34,103 bases of DNA from Ignavibacteriales bacterium (GTDB taxonomy: Bacteria > Bacteroidota > Ignavibacteria > T3Sed10-11). Location of the stretch: assembly GCA_003562775.1 (NCBI GenBank), contig PWTU01000097.1:1-34103 (forward strand), given 5' to 3'. Positions 1 through 6,413 of this stretch are shown piece by piece. Under the pieces are notes generated by a model. It did no database searches. It saw nothing but the letters and a program-made list of their open reading frames with translations, and was not told the origin of the DNA. How positions within the stretch are numbered: the first letter of the stretch is position 1; every line of letters begins with the position of its first letter. Made by a program: the position numbers and the translations under genes.

Positions 1-458
1 GAAATTCCAAGCGCGGGAATGTTGTTATTGCCGTATTGTAAGGTATCGACTGAAAAATCATCGACAGGTTGTTCGATATACTGCCACGTGTTGCCGCCAT
101 CTCTGGAATATGTATATCCGCTTCCGGCAGGTTGTGTACCGACGGTAGTTTCTACACGTTCTCCAGTTGATGTCCATATTGCAGTAGTGCCGAGGTGTAC
201 TGAAAATATACCATGCGGTTGAAATGCCTCATTCTCTCTGAAATGTGTCCAGGAATCTCCGGAGTCGACTGTAAGTGTGAGACCTCGTCCTGTCCCGAAC
301 CATAGAGAGTCATTTCGGGATGTTGCATGCGATGCGCTGTTGCCCGGCGGCCGGGAGAAATTTTCCCGGCCGGGTTCAAGATCATAGGTCGATATGATCT
401 GTGTTTTCGCCGGAGAAAAGACAATACATATAAAAAAACAGCCAATAAGTAGTTTCAC
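1..458 (-). CDS. Exported Asp-box (BNR-like) protein, 3' end outside window
   Basis: The reverse strand is open from a GTG at 458 to the window edge (152 codons), so the C-terminus is missing. The product starts with a hydrophobic signal peptide (MKLLIGCFFICIVFSPAKTQ if GTG is read as Met). Two Asp-box turns of the S/T-x-D-x-G-x-x-W type follow: TVDSGDSW and SRDGGNTW. Such turns mark beta-propeller exported proteins (sialidase, BNR and photosystem-stability-factor-like families). The function is unknown; a surface or periplasmic propeller is the best guess. The stop codon of the upstream gene (TAA, 461-459) directly abuts this GTG, so the two genes look translationally coupled and probably form one cell-surface operon. 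A shorter frame on the same strand (152-445) is a shadow. Confidence 0.72.
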   Translation of the reverse strand, partial: MKLLIGCFFICIVFSPAKTQIISTYDLEPGRENFSRPPGNSASHATSRNDSLWFGTGRGLTLTVDSGDSWTHFRENEAFQPHGIFSVHLGTTAIWTSTGERVETTVGTQPAGSGYTYSRDGGNTWQYIEQPVDDFSVDTLQYGNNNIPALGI

Positions 459-1295
459 TTATTTAATTTCCAATTCGTGTATAAATGTTTCGCTTTGTTC
501 GTTTAATCTATCAAAAGCGATAAATTCAAAGCTGTGCGTACCTTTTTTTGCATCCGGGGTTATAGTAAACGATATACTGAATATTCCCGGCTCAATTTTA
601 TCGAGAATAAACGGACCGACTCTGTTGCCGTCCGGTTGTACGTTAGTAGTCTGTACCCGCACTACATCGTCCACACCGTCGGGATCATCTACGTGTGCCG
701 TCATAGTGAGAGATATTCCGTCTCCGATTTCTGCAGTATCTATAGTATTGGGTGCATCGATGCTTATTATTTCCGGCGGATGATTTTGACGAAAAACATT
801 AATGGTGCGTGTTATGGAATTGCTCGAAAGTCCGGTTCCCGTTTCAACCCTGATGGTTATGCTAAACTGTCCCACAGCAGAACGTGCAATTCGGATATTA
901 AGGTTTTCATTAACGGTTGAAACGGTAGGCGTATGATCAATATTAGTAATCAAACCCTCACTCAAAGGACGGGCAGATCTATTGTCTTTAAGTCGATAAT
1001 AAAGATTTAAATTCTCTGTCTCACGTATTTTTATTTCCGCCGTGATATTCACTGTGAGTGTTACCGAGTCCCCGGGGGCGGACTCACCGTTTACATGTAT
1101 GGTATCCGTATTTATTTCATCCGGCGATAGATTAAAATTTAAAATGTACGGAGTATTGTAAGAAGGGTCTATGACACCTTTTGTTTCGGTTTCACATCCT
1201 GTATTTGTGAGGGAAATAAAAGTTGAAATTATGAAAAAAAGGAATGTACCCTGCGACGCATTACGAATTATAGTTGCTTTCACACGCTTTACCAT
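459..1295 (-). CDS. Exported Ig-like/cadherin-like domain protein, probable lipoprotein
   Basis: 278 aa. A basic N-terminus and a hydrophobic segment (about residues 17-32) lead to Cys34 in the context LTNTGC. That resembles a lipobox but has Asn rather than Leu at -3, so lipidation is uncertain. The mature part is beta-rich, with two apparent repeats of an extracellular Ig/cadherin-like fold. The second starts near NHPPEIISIDAP and contains the Ca-binding-like stretch DDPDGVDD. No catalytic motif is visible. It probably acts as a surface adhesion, scaffold or binding protein together with the Asp-box protein encoded directly downstream. The ATG at 1295 has no clear Shine-Dalgarno. The upstream gap contains a 14-bp palindrome (1390-1403). 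The family is not recognised more precisely. Confidence 0.75.
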   Translation of the reverse strand: MVKRVKATIIRNASQGTFLFFIISTFISLTNTGCETETKGVIDPSYNTPYILNFNLSPDEINTDTIHVNGESAPGDSVTLTVNITAEIKIRETENLNLYYRLKDNRSARPLSEGLITNIDHTPTVSTVNENLNIRIARSAVGQFSITIRVETGTGLSSNSITRTINVFRQNHPPEIISIDAPNTIDTAEIGDGISLTMTAHVDDPDGVDDVVRVQTTNVQPDGNRVGPFILDKIEPGIFSISFTITPDAKKGTHSFEFIAFDRLNEQSETFIHELEIK

Positions 1296-1389
1296 TATAA
1301 ATTAAAAAACCATCGTTAAATCTTACAGTAGCAACTAAATTGTATAATATACCTCCATCTAAAATATAGGAATAAAATCAATGCGTCTG

Positions 1390-1403
1390 TAACAAATTTG
1401 TTA
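1390..1403. promoter_or_regulatory. 14-bp perfect palindrome, possible operator
   Basis: TAACAAATTTGTTA is perfectly self-complementary. It lies in the 149-bp gap between the M50 protease gene and the leftward lipoprotein gene, about 95 bp before the latter's ATG, a position suited to a dimeric regulator. Its AT-richness makes chance possible. Confidence 0.25.
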
Positions 1404-1444
1404 AATGTAAAGTTACCAAATATTGATTCGAAAGTCAATTATGT

Positions 1445-2413
1445 CTAAAATTGTAAAATAATCGGACTCGGTGAAAAGCAAAGCACAAGCATAAAATACG
1501 CCGACCAACCGATTCGTTTTCTCACCGGGTCAAGCGGTGTGGGGTCAGGGACAGGAGGATGCCTGAGCTTTATAATAAAATACATAAATCCGGAAAACAC
1601 CAACCAGCCGGTCCACCCGATTGGAACCGGTATTCCAAAGAACGGCAATAGTCCCATAATACCTAAAATAAGCAAAATACCCAGAATAGTACGCGCAATG
1701 TAGATATGTTTATCTCCAAACATAGCATAAGAGATGTGTCCGCCGTCGAGTTGTCCGACGGGCAATAAATTGATTGCCGTGACAAGCATACCAAACCAAC
1801 CTACCGTGAGGTACGGGTAATGATAAATTTCACCCATCGGAGGAAAGAAAGCATCGGGACTGACGAGCAGATTTTTCATAAGCCAAAGCATAAGAGTTTG
1901 TCCGAAAATCAAATTACTTTCGGGTATCTCTGCCATATCCCGGTATTCGGGGTGGATATCATAGAGATATTCAATTCCCGGTAGTGTGAGCATTCCATAT
2001 ACAAGAACCCCGAAAGCTACAATAAATCCCGCAATTGGTCCTGCGATACCGATGTCGAACAATATTTTTTTATTCGGGATTACCGAACGTATCCGGATAA
2101 CCGCTCCGAGGGTTCCGAAACCGACAAAAGGTATATAATATGGAAGGGTCGCTTTTACCCCGTGATATTTTGCGGCAAAATAATGTCCGAATTCATGAAA
2201 TGTTAATACCGACAGCAGCAAAATAGAATAGGGCAGACCATTGTGAAAATTATCGAGATTATACGGATCGATATTTAACCACGCAACACCTGCAAATGTT
2301 GTGGTGAATAAAGTTAATAAAAACAAAAAAATGTGGAGTAAGTAATTCGGTTTGTATGGTTTTCGAATGAGGGGGGGGAGACCGTATCGCCGGTAATATT
2401 CTTCAGCACGCAA
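1445..2413 (-). CDS. Site-2 protease-like M50 family membrane metalloprotease
   Basis: 322 aa, polytopic. The zinc motif HEFGH (residues 73-77) lies in one membrane segment, and the second conserved motif LPVGQLDGGH (217-226, Asp223 as third ligand) lies in a later one. This is the classic M50/S2P arrangement for intramembrane proteolysis. Further hydrophobic segments occur near residues 25-45, 60-72, 118-142 and 240-285. There is no PDZ domain, unlike RseP, so it resembles the short, PDZ-less M50 proteases of many bacteria. The substrate is unknown; such enzymes often release membrane-tethered anti-sigma or transcription factors. The start is a TTG at 2413, the only standard start after the in-frame stop 30 bases upstream, and no downstream ATG precedes the conserved N-terminus. 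It is transcribed leftward ahead of the lipoprotein gene, with a 149-bp gap between them. Confidence 0.9.
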   Translation of the reverse strand: MRAEEYYRRYGLPPLIRKPYKPNYLLHIFLFLLTLFTTTFAGVAWLNIDPYNLDNFHNGLPYSILLLSVLTFHEFGHYFAAKYHGVKATLPYYIPFVGFGTLGAVIRIRSVIPNKKILFDIGIAGPIAGFIVAFGVLVYGMLTLPGIEYLYDIHPEYRDMAEIPESNLIFGQTLMLWLMKNLLVSPDAFFPPMGEIYHYPYLTVGWFGMLVTAINLLPVGQLDGGHISYAMFGDKHIYIARTILGILLILGIMGLLPFFGIPVPIGWTGWLVFSGFMYFIIKLRHPPVPDPTPLDPVRKRIGWSAYFMLVLCFSPSPIILQF

Positions 2414-2521
2414 AATGTGGTTGATTCCGTCAATAAGTTTTTAAATATATCGTTTAATTTTAAATATAAACAAATATTGTGAAAATAGAAAGATGAAATT
2501 TTCAAAGGAAAGGAGGGAAAT

Positions 2522-2560
2522 AAAAACCCCCGGTTGCATATTTCTTAAAACCGGGGGTAA
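2522..2560 (-). terminator. Rho-independent terminator of the 77-aa secreted protein gene
   Basis: A strong GC stem (arms 2525-2535 and 2549-2558, core CCCCCGG/CCGGGGG) is followed on the reverse strand by a run of five T. It lies about 33 bp past the stop codon at 2592. Confidence 0.85.
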
Positions 2561-2591
2561 ATAAATAGTTAAATCAAAATAAATGTACTAT

Positions 2592-2825
2592 TTAATCTTG
2601 CTCAGGATCTTTGTCTTTATTACGATCCCGTGGATCCGGTGAATCGGGAAGCATAGAGTTGCCGCTTGCGTAAACTTCTGATTGCTCAATGGTAGTATTT
2701 GTGCTTCCGAAGAAAAGGAAATCGAGTGCATCCGAGTCCAGGGCAGCATTCAACCCGACATTTATCCCGAATGCCAATGTGAGGGTCAACGTTAAAGCCG
2801 CAATTTTCTTTAGTGTTGCTTTCAT
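2592..2825 (-). CDS. Small secreted protein of unknown function (77 aa)
   Basis: 77 aa. A typical Sec signal (MKATLKKIAALTLTLTLAF, then about eight more small residues) is followed by a short acidic and polar mature region. The C-terminus is hydrophilic (PDPRDRNKDKDPEQD) and has no Cys. A good Shine-Dalgarno (AAGGAG) sits 8 bases before the ATG, and a strong terminator follows the stop, so this is a well-isolated, well-expressed single-gene unit. A perfect CRP-consensus palindrome lies 56-71 bp upstream of the ATG. No family is recognised. A secreted peptide precursor, signalling peptide or small envelope protein are all possible. It diverges from the membrane protein/AAA+ set that starts at 3209. 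Confidence 0.75.
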   Translation of the reverse strand: MKATLKKIAALTLTLTLAFGINVGLNAALDSDALDFLFFGSTNTTIEQSEVYASGNSMLPDSPDPRDRNKDKDPEQD

Positions 2826-2880
2826 TCTAATACTCCTTATTATTTAGGTGAGATGGTTATCTGATGTAATTATTAATATT

Positions 2881-2896
2881 TGTGAGCATAATCACA
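2881..2896. promoter_or_regulatory. CRP/FNR-type operator TGTGA-N6-TCACA
   Basis: TGTGAGCATAATCACA contains both perfect half-sites of the enterobacterial CRP consensus. It lies in the divergent gap, centred about 63 bp before the ATG of the 77-aa secreted protein and about 320 bp before the rightward membrane protein gene. The exact consensus suggests a CRP/FNR-superfamily regulator. Whether this organism's regulator uses the same recognition helix is inference. Confidence 0.45.
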
Positions 2897-3070
2897 GCAT
2901 GTTTTACTTAAAATTTGTATCTATTATTAAAATTGGCGAAATGTTTGATTTAAGAAGTTTTTACACTTATCTTGATAAATTGAAAAAAAATTACTATTAA
3001 TTATTATACTAAAATTACAGCAAGTTTCTCGAATAATAGATAGAAATAAATAGATATACAGAATTCCCCC

Positions 3071-3097
3071 AAAAACACAAATACAATCTGTGTTTTT
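3071..3097 (+). terminator. Terminator-like hairpin inside a leader region
   Basis: AAAAACACA (3071-3079) pairs perfectly with TGTGTTTTT (3089-3097) around a 9-nt loop. The 3' arm ends in a T run, as in an intrinsic terminator. It lies upstream, not downstream, of the rightward gene at 3209, so it would end a short transcript starting near 3007 or act as an attenuator. Confidence 0.45.
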
Positions 3098-3111
3098 ATT
3101 GGTACAAGTGC

Positions 3112-3188
3112 AAGTTCTCGTTACGAATAGTAAAGAAAAAACTTTTTACAGAATATTGCGAGAACTTTAAAGATATTCTAATATCTTT
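3112..3188 (+). promoter_or_regulatory. Two consecutive stem-loops directly before the membrane-protein gene
   Basis: AAGTTCTCG (3112-3120) pairs with CGAGAACTT (3159-3167). Then AAAGATAT (3169-3176) pairs with ATATCTTT (3181-3188) over a TCTA tetraloop. Both stems are perfect and adjacent, ending 20 bases before the start codon at 3209. An earlier near-copy of the first arm (AAGTTTCTCG, 3022-3031) could pair alternatively with 3159-3167. No known riboswitch class is recognised. Confidence 0.4.
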
Positions 3189-3208
3189 GAAATATAGCGA
3201 AAAATCAT

Positions 3209-4351
3209 ATGTGGATATCTGAAAATAAAATTTTCGTAACCTGGGGTGTGTTGGCCATATTACTTCTCGCTGTGTTTTTCTATTCACCCGGTTCATCACC
3301 CGTAACAACTATTTTTACTAACTTGTTGTTTTTATCAATCTTTGTTTTTTGTTTATTTATTGTTATCCGGGAAAAACAATGGAGCAATAAGATTATTTTC
3401 CTGAATTTCTTGTTGTTTTCAGGATATTTTATCATATCAGGACTTTATCCGCTAATTGGATATTCGATTTTATCAGATGTCACTTATATCCGACACTATC
3501 ATTATCAATATGGAACAATTTATTACCATATCTTCTTATTGTTTTCTGTTACATATTTGGTAATTGATTTACTCTTCCGCCAGCGTAATGTTGTTGTTAA
3601 ATATCTGCTAAGTATAATGATAGTCGTTTTTATATCATATAATTATTACGGGTTTTTCATTAATGACCCTGATTATTTATATAATAATCAGGATATAAAT
3701 GATTGGGTGGTGGTTGATGATGCTTTTTATAACGTTAAATCCGAAATCGGTGAAAATCCTACTGCTGAAGAGATTGCCGCAGTGGTTACGCTTAGTGCCT
3801 GGAAAAACGGTAAACCGGTCGGTGAACTATATGAAAAGGAAAAACTTGCACGTATTGAAGAATTATTACCATATTCAGATGGCCAGAATTATCTTGTATT
3901 ATTAATGCGGCCATTGCATAAAGCAAACGTGTATATGAATACTTTTACCATTTTACTTATCTTTCTCTTCTTCGCTTATCAGTATAAAAAAGATCCTCCC
4001 CAGGGCGCATATATTGAGAAAATTATGTTTTTATTTCTTATCTTGGTATCGTTAGAGTCGCTCCATTCGTGGGCTTATGTGCGTAGTGTTGAATGGAGTA
4101 TTTTTCTTGAATTTTTTGTTTTAGGTCAGTATCTCTCATTCGGAGCATTGGCATTACTGACATTATTTTTCGGATTACGGTTACGATTTATCTCTACGGT
4201 ACAAGGCGAATTTTATGAGCAGCAACTGGTTTCTAATCCTCAACGTATTACTCGTTGGCGTGATTGGGTTGATAATTTTGTTTTATCTTATATTTTTAAC
4301 TCGCAAACGCTTATTGGCCGCTTACTTGCACCAGGAAAAGCAAAACGATAA
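3209..4351 (+). CDS. Polytopic inner-membrane protein of unknown function
   Basis: 380 aa. Four hydrophobic segments come first (about residues 8-25, 30-52, 60-80 and 100-120), then one near 133-152. A soluble insert of roughly 85 residues (about 153-240) is rich in acidic residues and Trp. Further segments follow near 245-262, 272-292 and 298-325, and then a basic C-terminal tail. No catalytic or transport motif is recognised. The layout of membrane, external loop, membrane and cytoplasmic tail would suit a membrane sensor or channel-like partner. The last 137 bases overlap a second frame (4215-4415) encoding a single-pass protein, and the AAA+ regulator starts 80 bp after the stop, so the three may form an operon. 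A structured leader precedes the gene. The ATG has no clear Shine-Dalgarno. Confidence 0.75.
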   Translation: MWISENKIFVTWGVLAILLLAVFFYSPGSSPVTTIFTNLLFLSIFVFCLFIVIREKQWSNKIIFLNFLLFSGYFIISGLYPLIGYSILSDVTYIRHYHYQYGTIYYHIFLLFSVTYLVIDLLFRQRNVVVKYLLSIMIVVFISYNYYGFFINDPDYLYNNQDINDWVVVDDAFYNVKSEIGENPTAEEIAAVVTLSAWKNGKPVGELYEKEKLARIEELLPYSDGQNYLVLLMRPLHKANVYMNTFTILLIFLFFAYQYKKDPPQGAYIEKIMFLFLILVSLESLHSWAYVRSVEWSIFLEFFVLGQYLSFGALALLTLFFGLRLRFISTVQGEFYEQQLVSNPQRITRWRDWVDNFVLSYIFNSQTLIGRLLAPGKAKR

Positions 4352-4415
4352 TGAGACGAGTTTGTGGAAACGATTTTTATGGTGGTTATTCAGAATTAAA
4401 CAAACTAATCAATAA
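4215..4415 (+). CDS. Small single-pass membrane protein overlapping the preceding gene
   Basis: 66 aa. A short polar start (MSSNW) precedes one long hydrophobic helix (about residues 5-28), then a positively charged tail with two Trp-rich clusters (WKRFLWWLFR). Topology by the positive-inside rule is N-out/C-in. The first 137 bases lie in another frame of the upstream membrane-protein gene, and the last 64 bases are unique. The overlap is long for bacteria, yet the product looks like a genuine membrane peptide and ends 15 bp before the AAA+ gene. Alternatives are a spurious frame, or the true C-terminus of the upstream protein displaced by a frameshift. No Shine-Dalgarno decides between these. 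Confidence 0.4.
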   Translation: MSSNWFLILNVLLVGVIGLIILFYLIFLTRKRLLAAYLHQEKQNDNETSLWKRFLWWLFRIKQTNQ

Positions 4416-4430
4416 CAAGTAAATAAACCC

Positions 4431-5462
4431 ATGGCAAGATCAAAAAATACATCAAAGAAAAGTACGGTAACGGGGGGGCAACAGTTCCAGTACCCGATTA
4501 TCGGTAGGAGTAAAACCGTACAGCAAATGATCAGGCAGATCAAACGCCTTGCAAAGGGGACAGATGATGTTCTGATCATCGGCGAAGCCGGAGTGGGCAA
4601 AGGAGCAATCGGCAGAAACATTCACGTAGAGCATGCCGGCGGTGACCCGAATGTACCGCTTACATCGCTTAACCTTGCGGTTGTCGATGATAAGGAACTG
4701 GGCACCATACTGTTCGGTTATGAGCAGGGAACAGCCGGTTATCCAAACTCATCGCGACGCGGGCTCATCGAGACGGCAAAGGGTGGTACCGTACTCGTTG
4801 AAGAAATTGAAGAAGCAAGTTTGCGCAACCAGATGAAAATACTCAAGTTTATCTCCGAGCGCAAGGTAAAACGTGAGGGCGGAACAAAAAAAGAAGATGC
4901 AAATGTTCGCCTGATAATCACCACAAAAGCGCCTCCGGAAGAGTTTACCGAGAATAATAAAATTCTCAAAGAGCTTGCCGAAGAGCTATCCTCATTTGAA
5001 CGAATTGAGGTCCCGCCGCTTCGGGAACATCCGGAAGACATACCGCTGCTTGTCGAATACTTTACTCAGGAAGCATGCGGGGAGCTTAATATCGAGGAAC
5101 CCGTTATCGATATTAATGCCATTGATGTCCTCGTCCGTCAACGCTGGAAAGAGAATATTCGGGAGTTAAAATCGGTCATTGACAGATCGGTGCTGTTTTC
5201 AACCGGTGGAATGTTCACACTGCCGCCTGAACTGACCGATGAAAAGACCGAAGTTGTAAAGATGATCAACAATATTCTTACCGGACAGGAGTTTGAGATA
5301 AACAAATCGCTTGACATAATCGAGCGGGGTATTGTCGAGCGTGCTCTTGAACGCTTTGGATATAATCAGTCGAAAGCGGCGCAGTTCCTCGGTATGACCG
5401 AACAAACACTTCGCTACCGGCTGAAACGGCTCGGCCTTGCTCCGTCGCGTCAACGCGGATAA
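4431..5462 (+). CDS. Degenerate sigma-54-activator-like AAA+ protein with Fis-type HTH
   Basis: 343 aa, with no receiver, PAS or GAF domain. The AAA+ core begins near residue 20. Walker A is GEAGVGKG (51-58, Lys57). The Walker B region is VLVEE (121-125), where sigma-54 activators usually have LFLDE. The sensor I stretch is LIITTK instead of the usual IAATN. The GAFTGA loop that contacts sigma-54 reads GTAGYP at the equivalent place (100-105). The C-terminus (about 310-336, NQSKAAQFLGMTEQTLRYRL) is a well-kept Fis-type helix-turn-helix. It therefore probably binds DNA, but activation of sigma-54 polymerase by the usual route is doubtful. ATP binding may survive. It follows the two membrane-protein genes and is closed by a strong terminator. 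Confidence 0.85.
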   Translation: MARSKNTSKKSTVTGGQQFQYPIIGRSKTVQQMIRQIKRLAKGTDDVLIIGEAGVGKGAIGRNIHVEHAGGDPNVPLTSLNLAVVDDKELGTILFGYEQGTAGYPNSSRRGLIETAKGGTVLVEEIEEASLRNQMKILKFISERKVKREGGTKKEDANVRLIITTKAPPEEFTENNKILKELAEELSSFERIEVPPLREHPEDIPLLVEYFTQEACGELNIEEPVIDINAIDVLVRQRWKENIRELKSVIDRSVLFSTGGMFTLPPELTDEKTEVVKMINNILTGQEFEINKSLDIIERGIVERALERFGYNQSKAAQFLGMTEQTLRYRLKRLGLAPSRQRG

Positions 5463-5495
5463 AACAGCGAAGAGTATATATCATAACGAGCACCT

Positions 5496-5548
5496 ATCCC
5501 GGCATAGATGCAATATGGATTAACATATTTGCGCGTGCCGGGATTTTT
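5496..5548 (+). terminator. Terminator after the AAA+ regulator gene
   Basis: ATCCCGGCA (5496-5504) pairs with TGCCGGGAT (5536-5544). The long loop carries an inner stem (GCAATATG 5510-5517 with CATATTTGC 5524-5532, one bulge). A TTTT tail follows on the plus strand. It lies between convergent genes, 34 bp after the AAA+ stop. There is no T run in the opposite direction. Confidence 0.75.
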
Positions 5549-6413
5549 ATAAATGCACGTTACATCCGAATCCCCAATAGTCGATCTTTTCATCGAACAA
5601 TTCACCGTGAACATTATACCCATTGTAGTAGGTAATGAATAAATCGATTCCACGCCCGAATTTATGGCCGAATTTTATTCCCGCCTGAATGGACTGGTTC
5701 AGGTTCCATCCATCGATATCGATAAGCTTCATATCGATTGCAGCGTAGGGGGTTACGTAATTCCGGTTTGTTGGAAAAAATACTTCGTATCCACCCCGGA
5801 ATTCAAATTTACCAATCCAATCCGGGATAAGATTGATCATATATTGAATCCCGCCATACCAGCGATTGATAATGACGCCGTTTCGCTGATATGCCACGAT
5901 CGCCCCGAAAAATTCGCGACTGTAAATTATCGGGTCTCGGCCGTCACGCCATTCACCGGCTTCGGCATCATAATGACCGTCGACGAAATGCGAGCTGATA
6001 TGAGTAAATCGAAAACGCCCTGAATATATTGCGTTATCAACCGCTTGACTGTAAGAAATGTTTATCCCGAAAAAATAGTCCGAAGCGATAACGGGGAAAT
6101 GCATGTTTTCCCAACTCTCGAGTAATGTGAAGGTGAAAAATTCCGCTCCGATGGATATCGAGCCGTTACGAAATGTTCGTGTTAGTACGTCGATTCCGCT
6201 GCCGATGTCGAGCCGGATATTATTCCGGTCGCCATAGAAAATAAATCCGACCCTCGGTTCGAAAACACTTGCAACGGTAGGACGAAATGTCAATCCGCTC
6301 TGAAGCCATTGCCAGCCGGATGATTCGGCATTAGAGTCATCAGCGATAGTATTGGCTTTACAAAAAATTATACAAACCAGAACGAGCATCGAATATTTTA
6401 TATTATCTATCAT
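5547..6413 (-). CDS. Probable outer-membrane beta-barrel protein (DUF1207-like)
   Basis: 288 aa. An N-terminal signal (about residues 8-24) is followed by alternating beta-strand patterns rich in aromatic and Gly residues, ending in a strand that terminates in HL. Stretches such as YSGRFRFTHISSHF, YSREFFGAIVAYQ and WYGGIQYMINL resemble the DUF1207 family of predicted outer-membrane proteins. That assignment rests on pattern memory and is moderate. No enzymatic motif is visible. Its ATG lies inside the end of the glycosyltransferase gene (11-bp overlap), so the two are translated from one message and may act in the same envelope process, for instance export or display of a glycan. This link is inference. 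Confidence 0.75.
   Translation of the reverse strand: MIDNIKYSMLVLVCIIFCKANTIADDSNAESSGWQWLQSGLTFRPTVASVFEPRVGFIFYGDRNNIRLDIGSGIDVLTRTFRNGSISIGAEFFTFTLLESWENMHFPVIASDYFFGINISYSQAVDNAIYSGRFRFTHISSHFVDGHYDAEAGEWRDGRDPIIYSREFFGAIVAYQRNGVIINRWYGGIQYMINLIPDWIGKFEFRGGYEVFFPTNRNYVTPYAAIDMKLIDIDGWNLNQSIQAGIKFGHKFGRGIDLFITYYNGYNVHGELFDEKIDYWGFGCNVHL

Larger units (their letters stand above)
2826..3208. other. 383-bp divergent intergenic region
   Basis: AT-rich, with no credible protein-coding frame. In order it holds the CRP-like palindrome, a possible rightward promoter (TTGATA 2972-2977, 17-bp spacer, TATTAA 2995-3000) and three stem-loops (3071-3097, 3112-3167, 3169-3188). It separates the leftward secreted-protein gene from the rightward membrane-protein gene. 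The amount of structure suggests a regulatory leader or small RNA rather than plain spacer. Confidence 0.6.

Noticed and set aside
152-445. A 97-codon reverse-strand frame at the left edge
   Set aside because: The other reverse frame (GTG at 458 to the window edge) has a signal peptide and two Asp-box motifs, so the 97-codon frame is a shadow.
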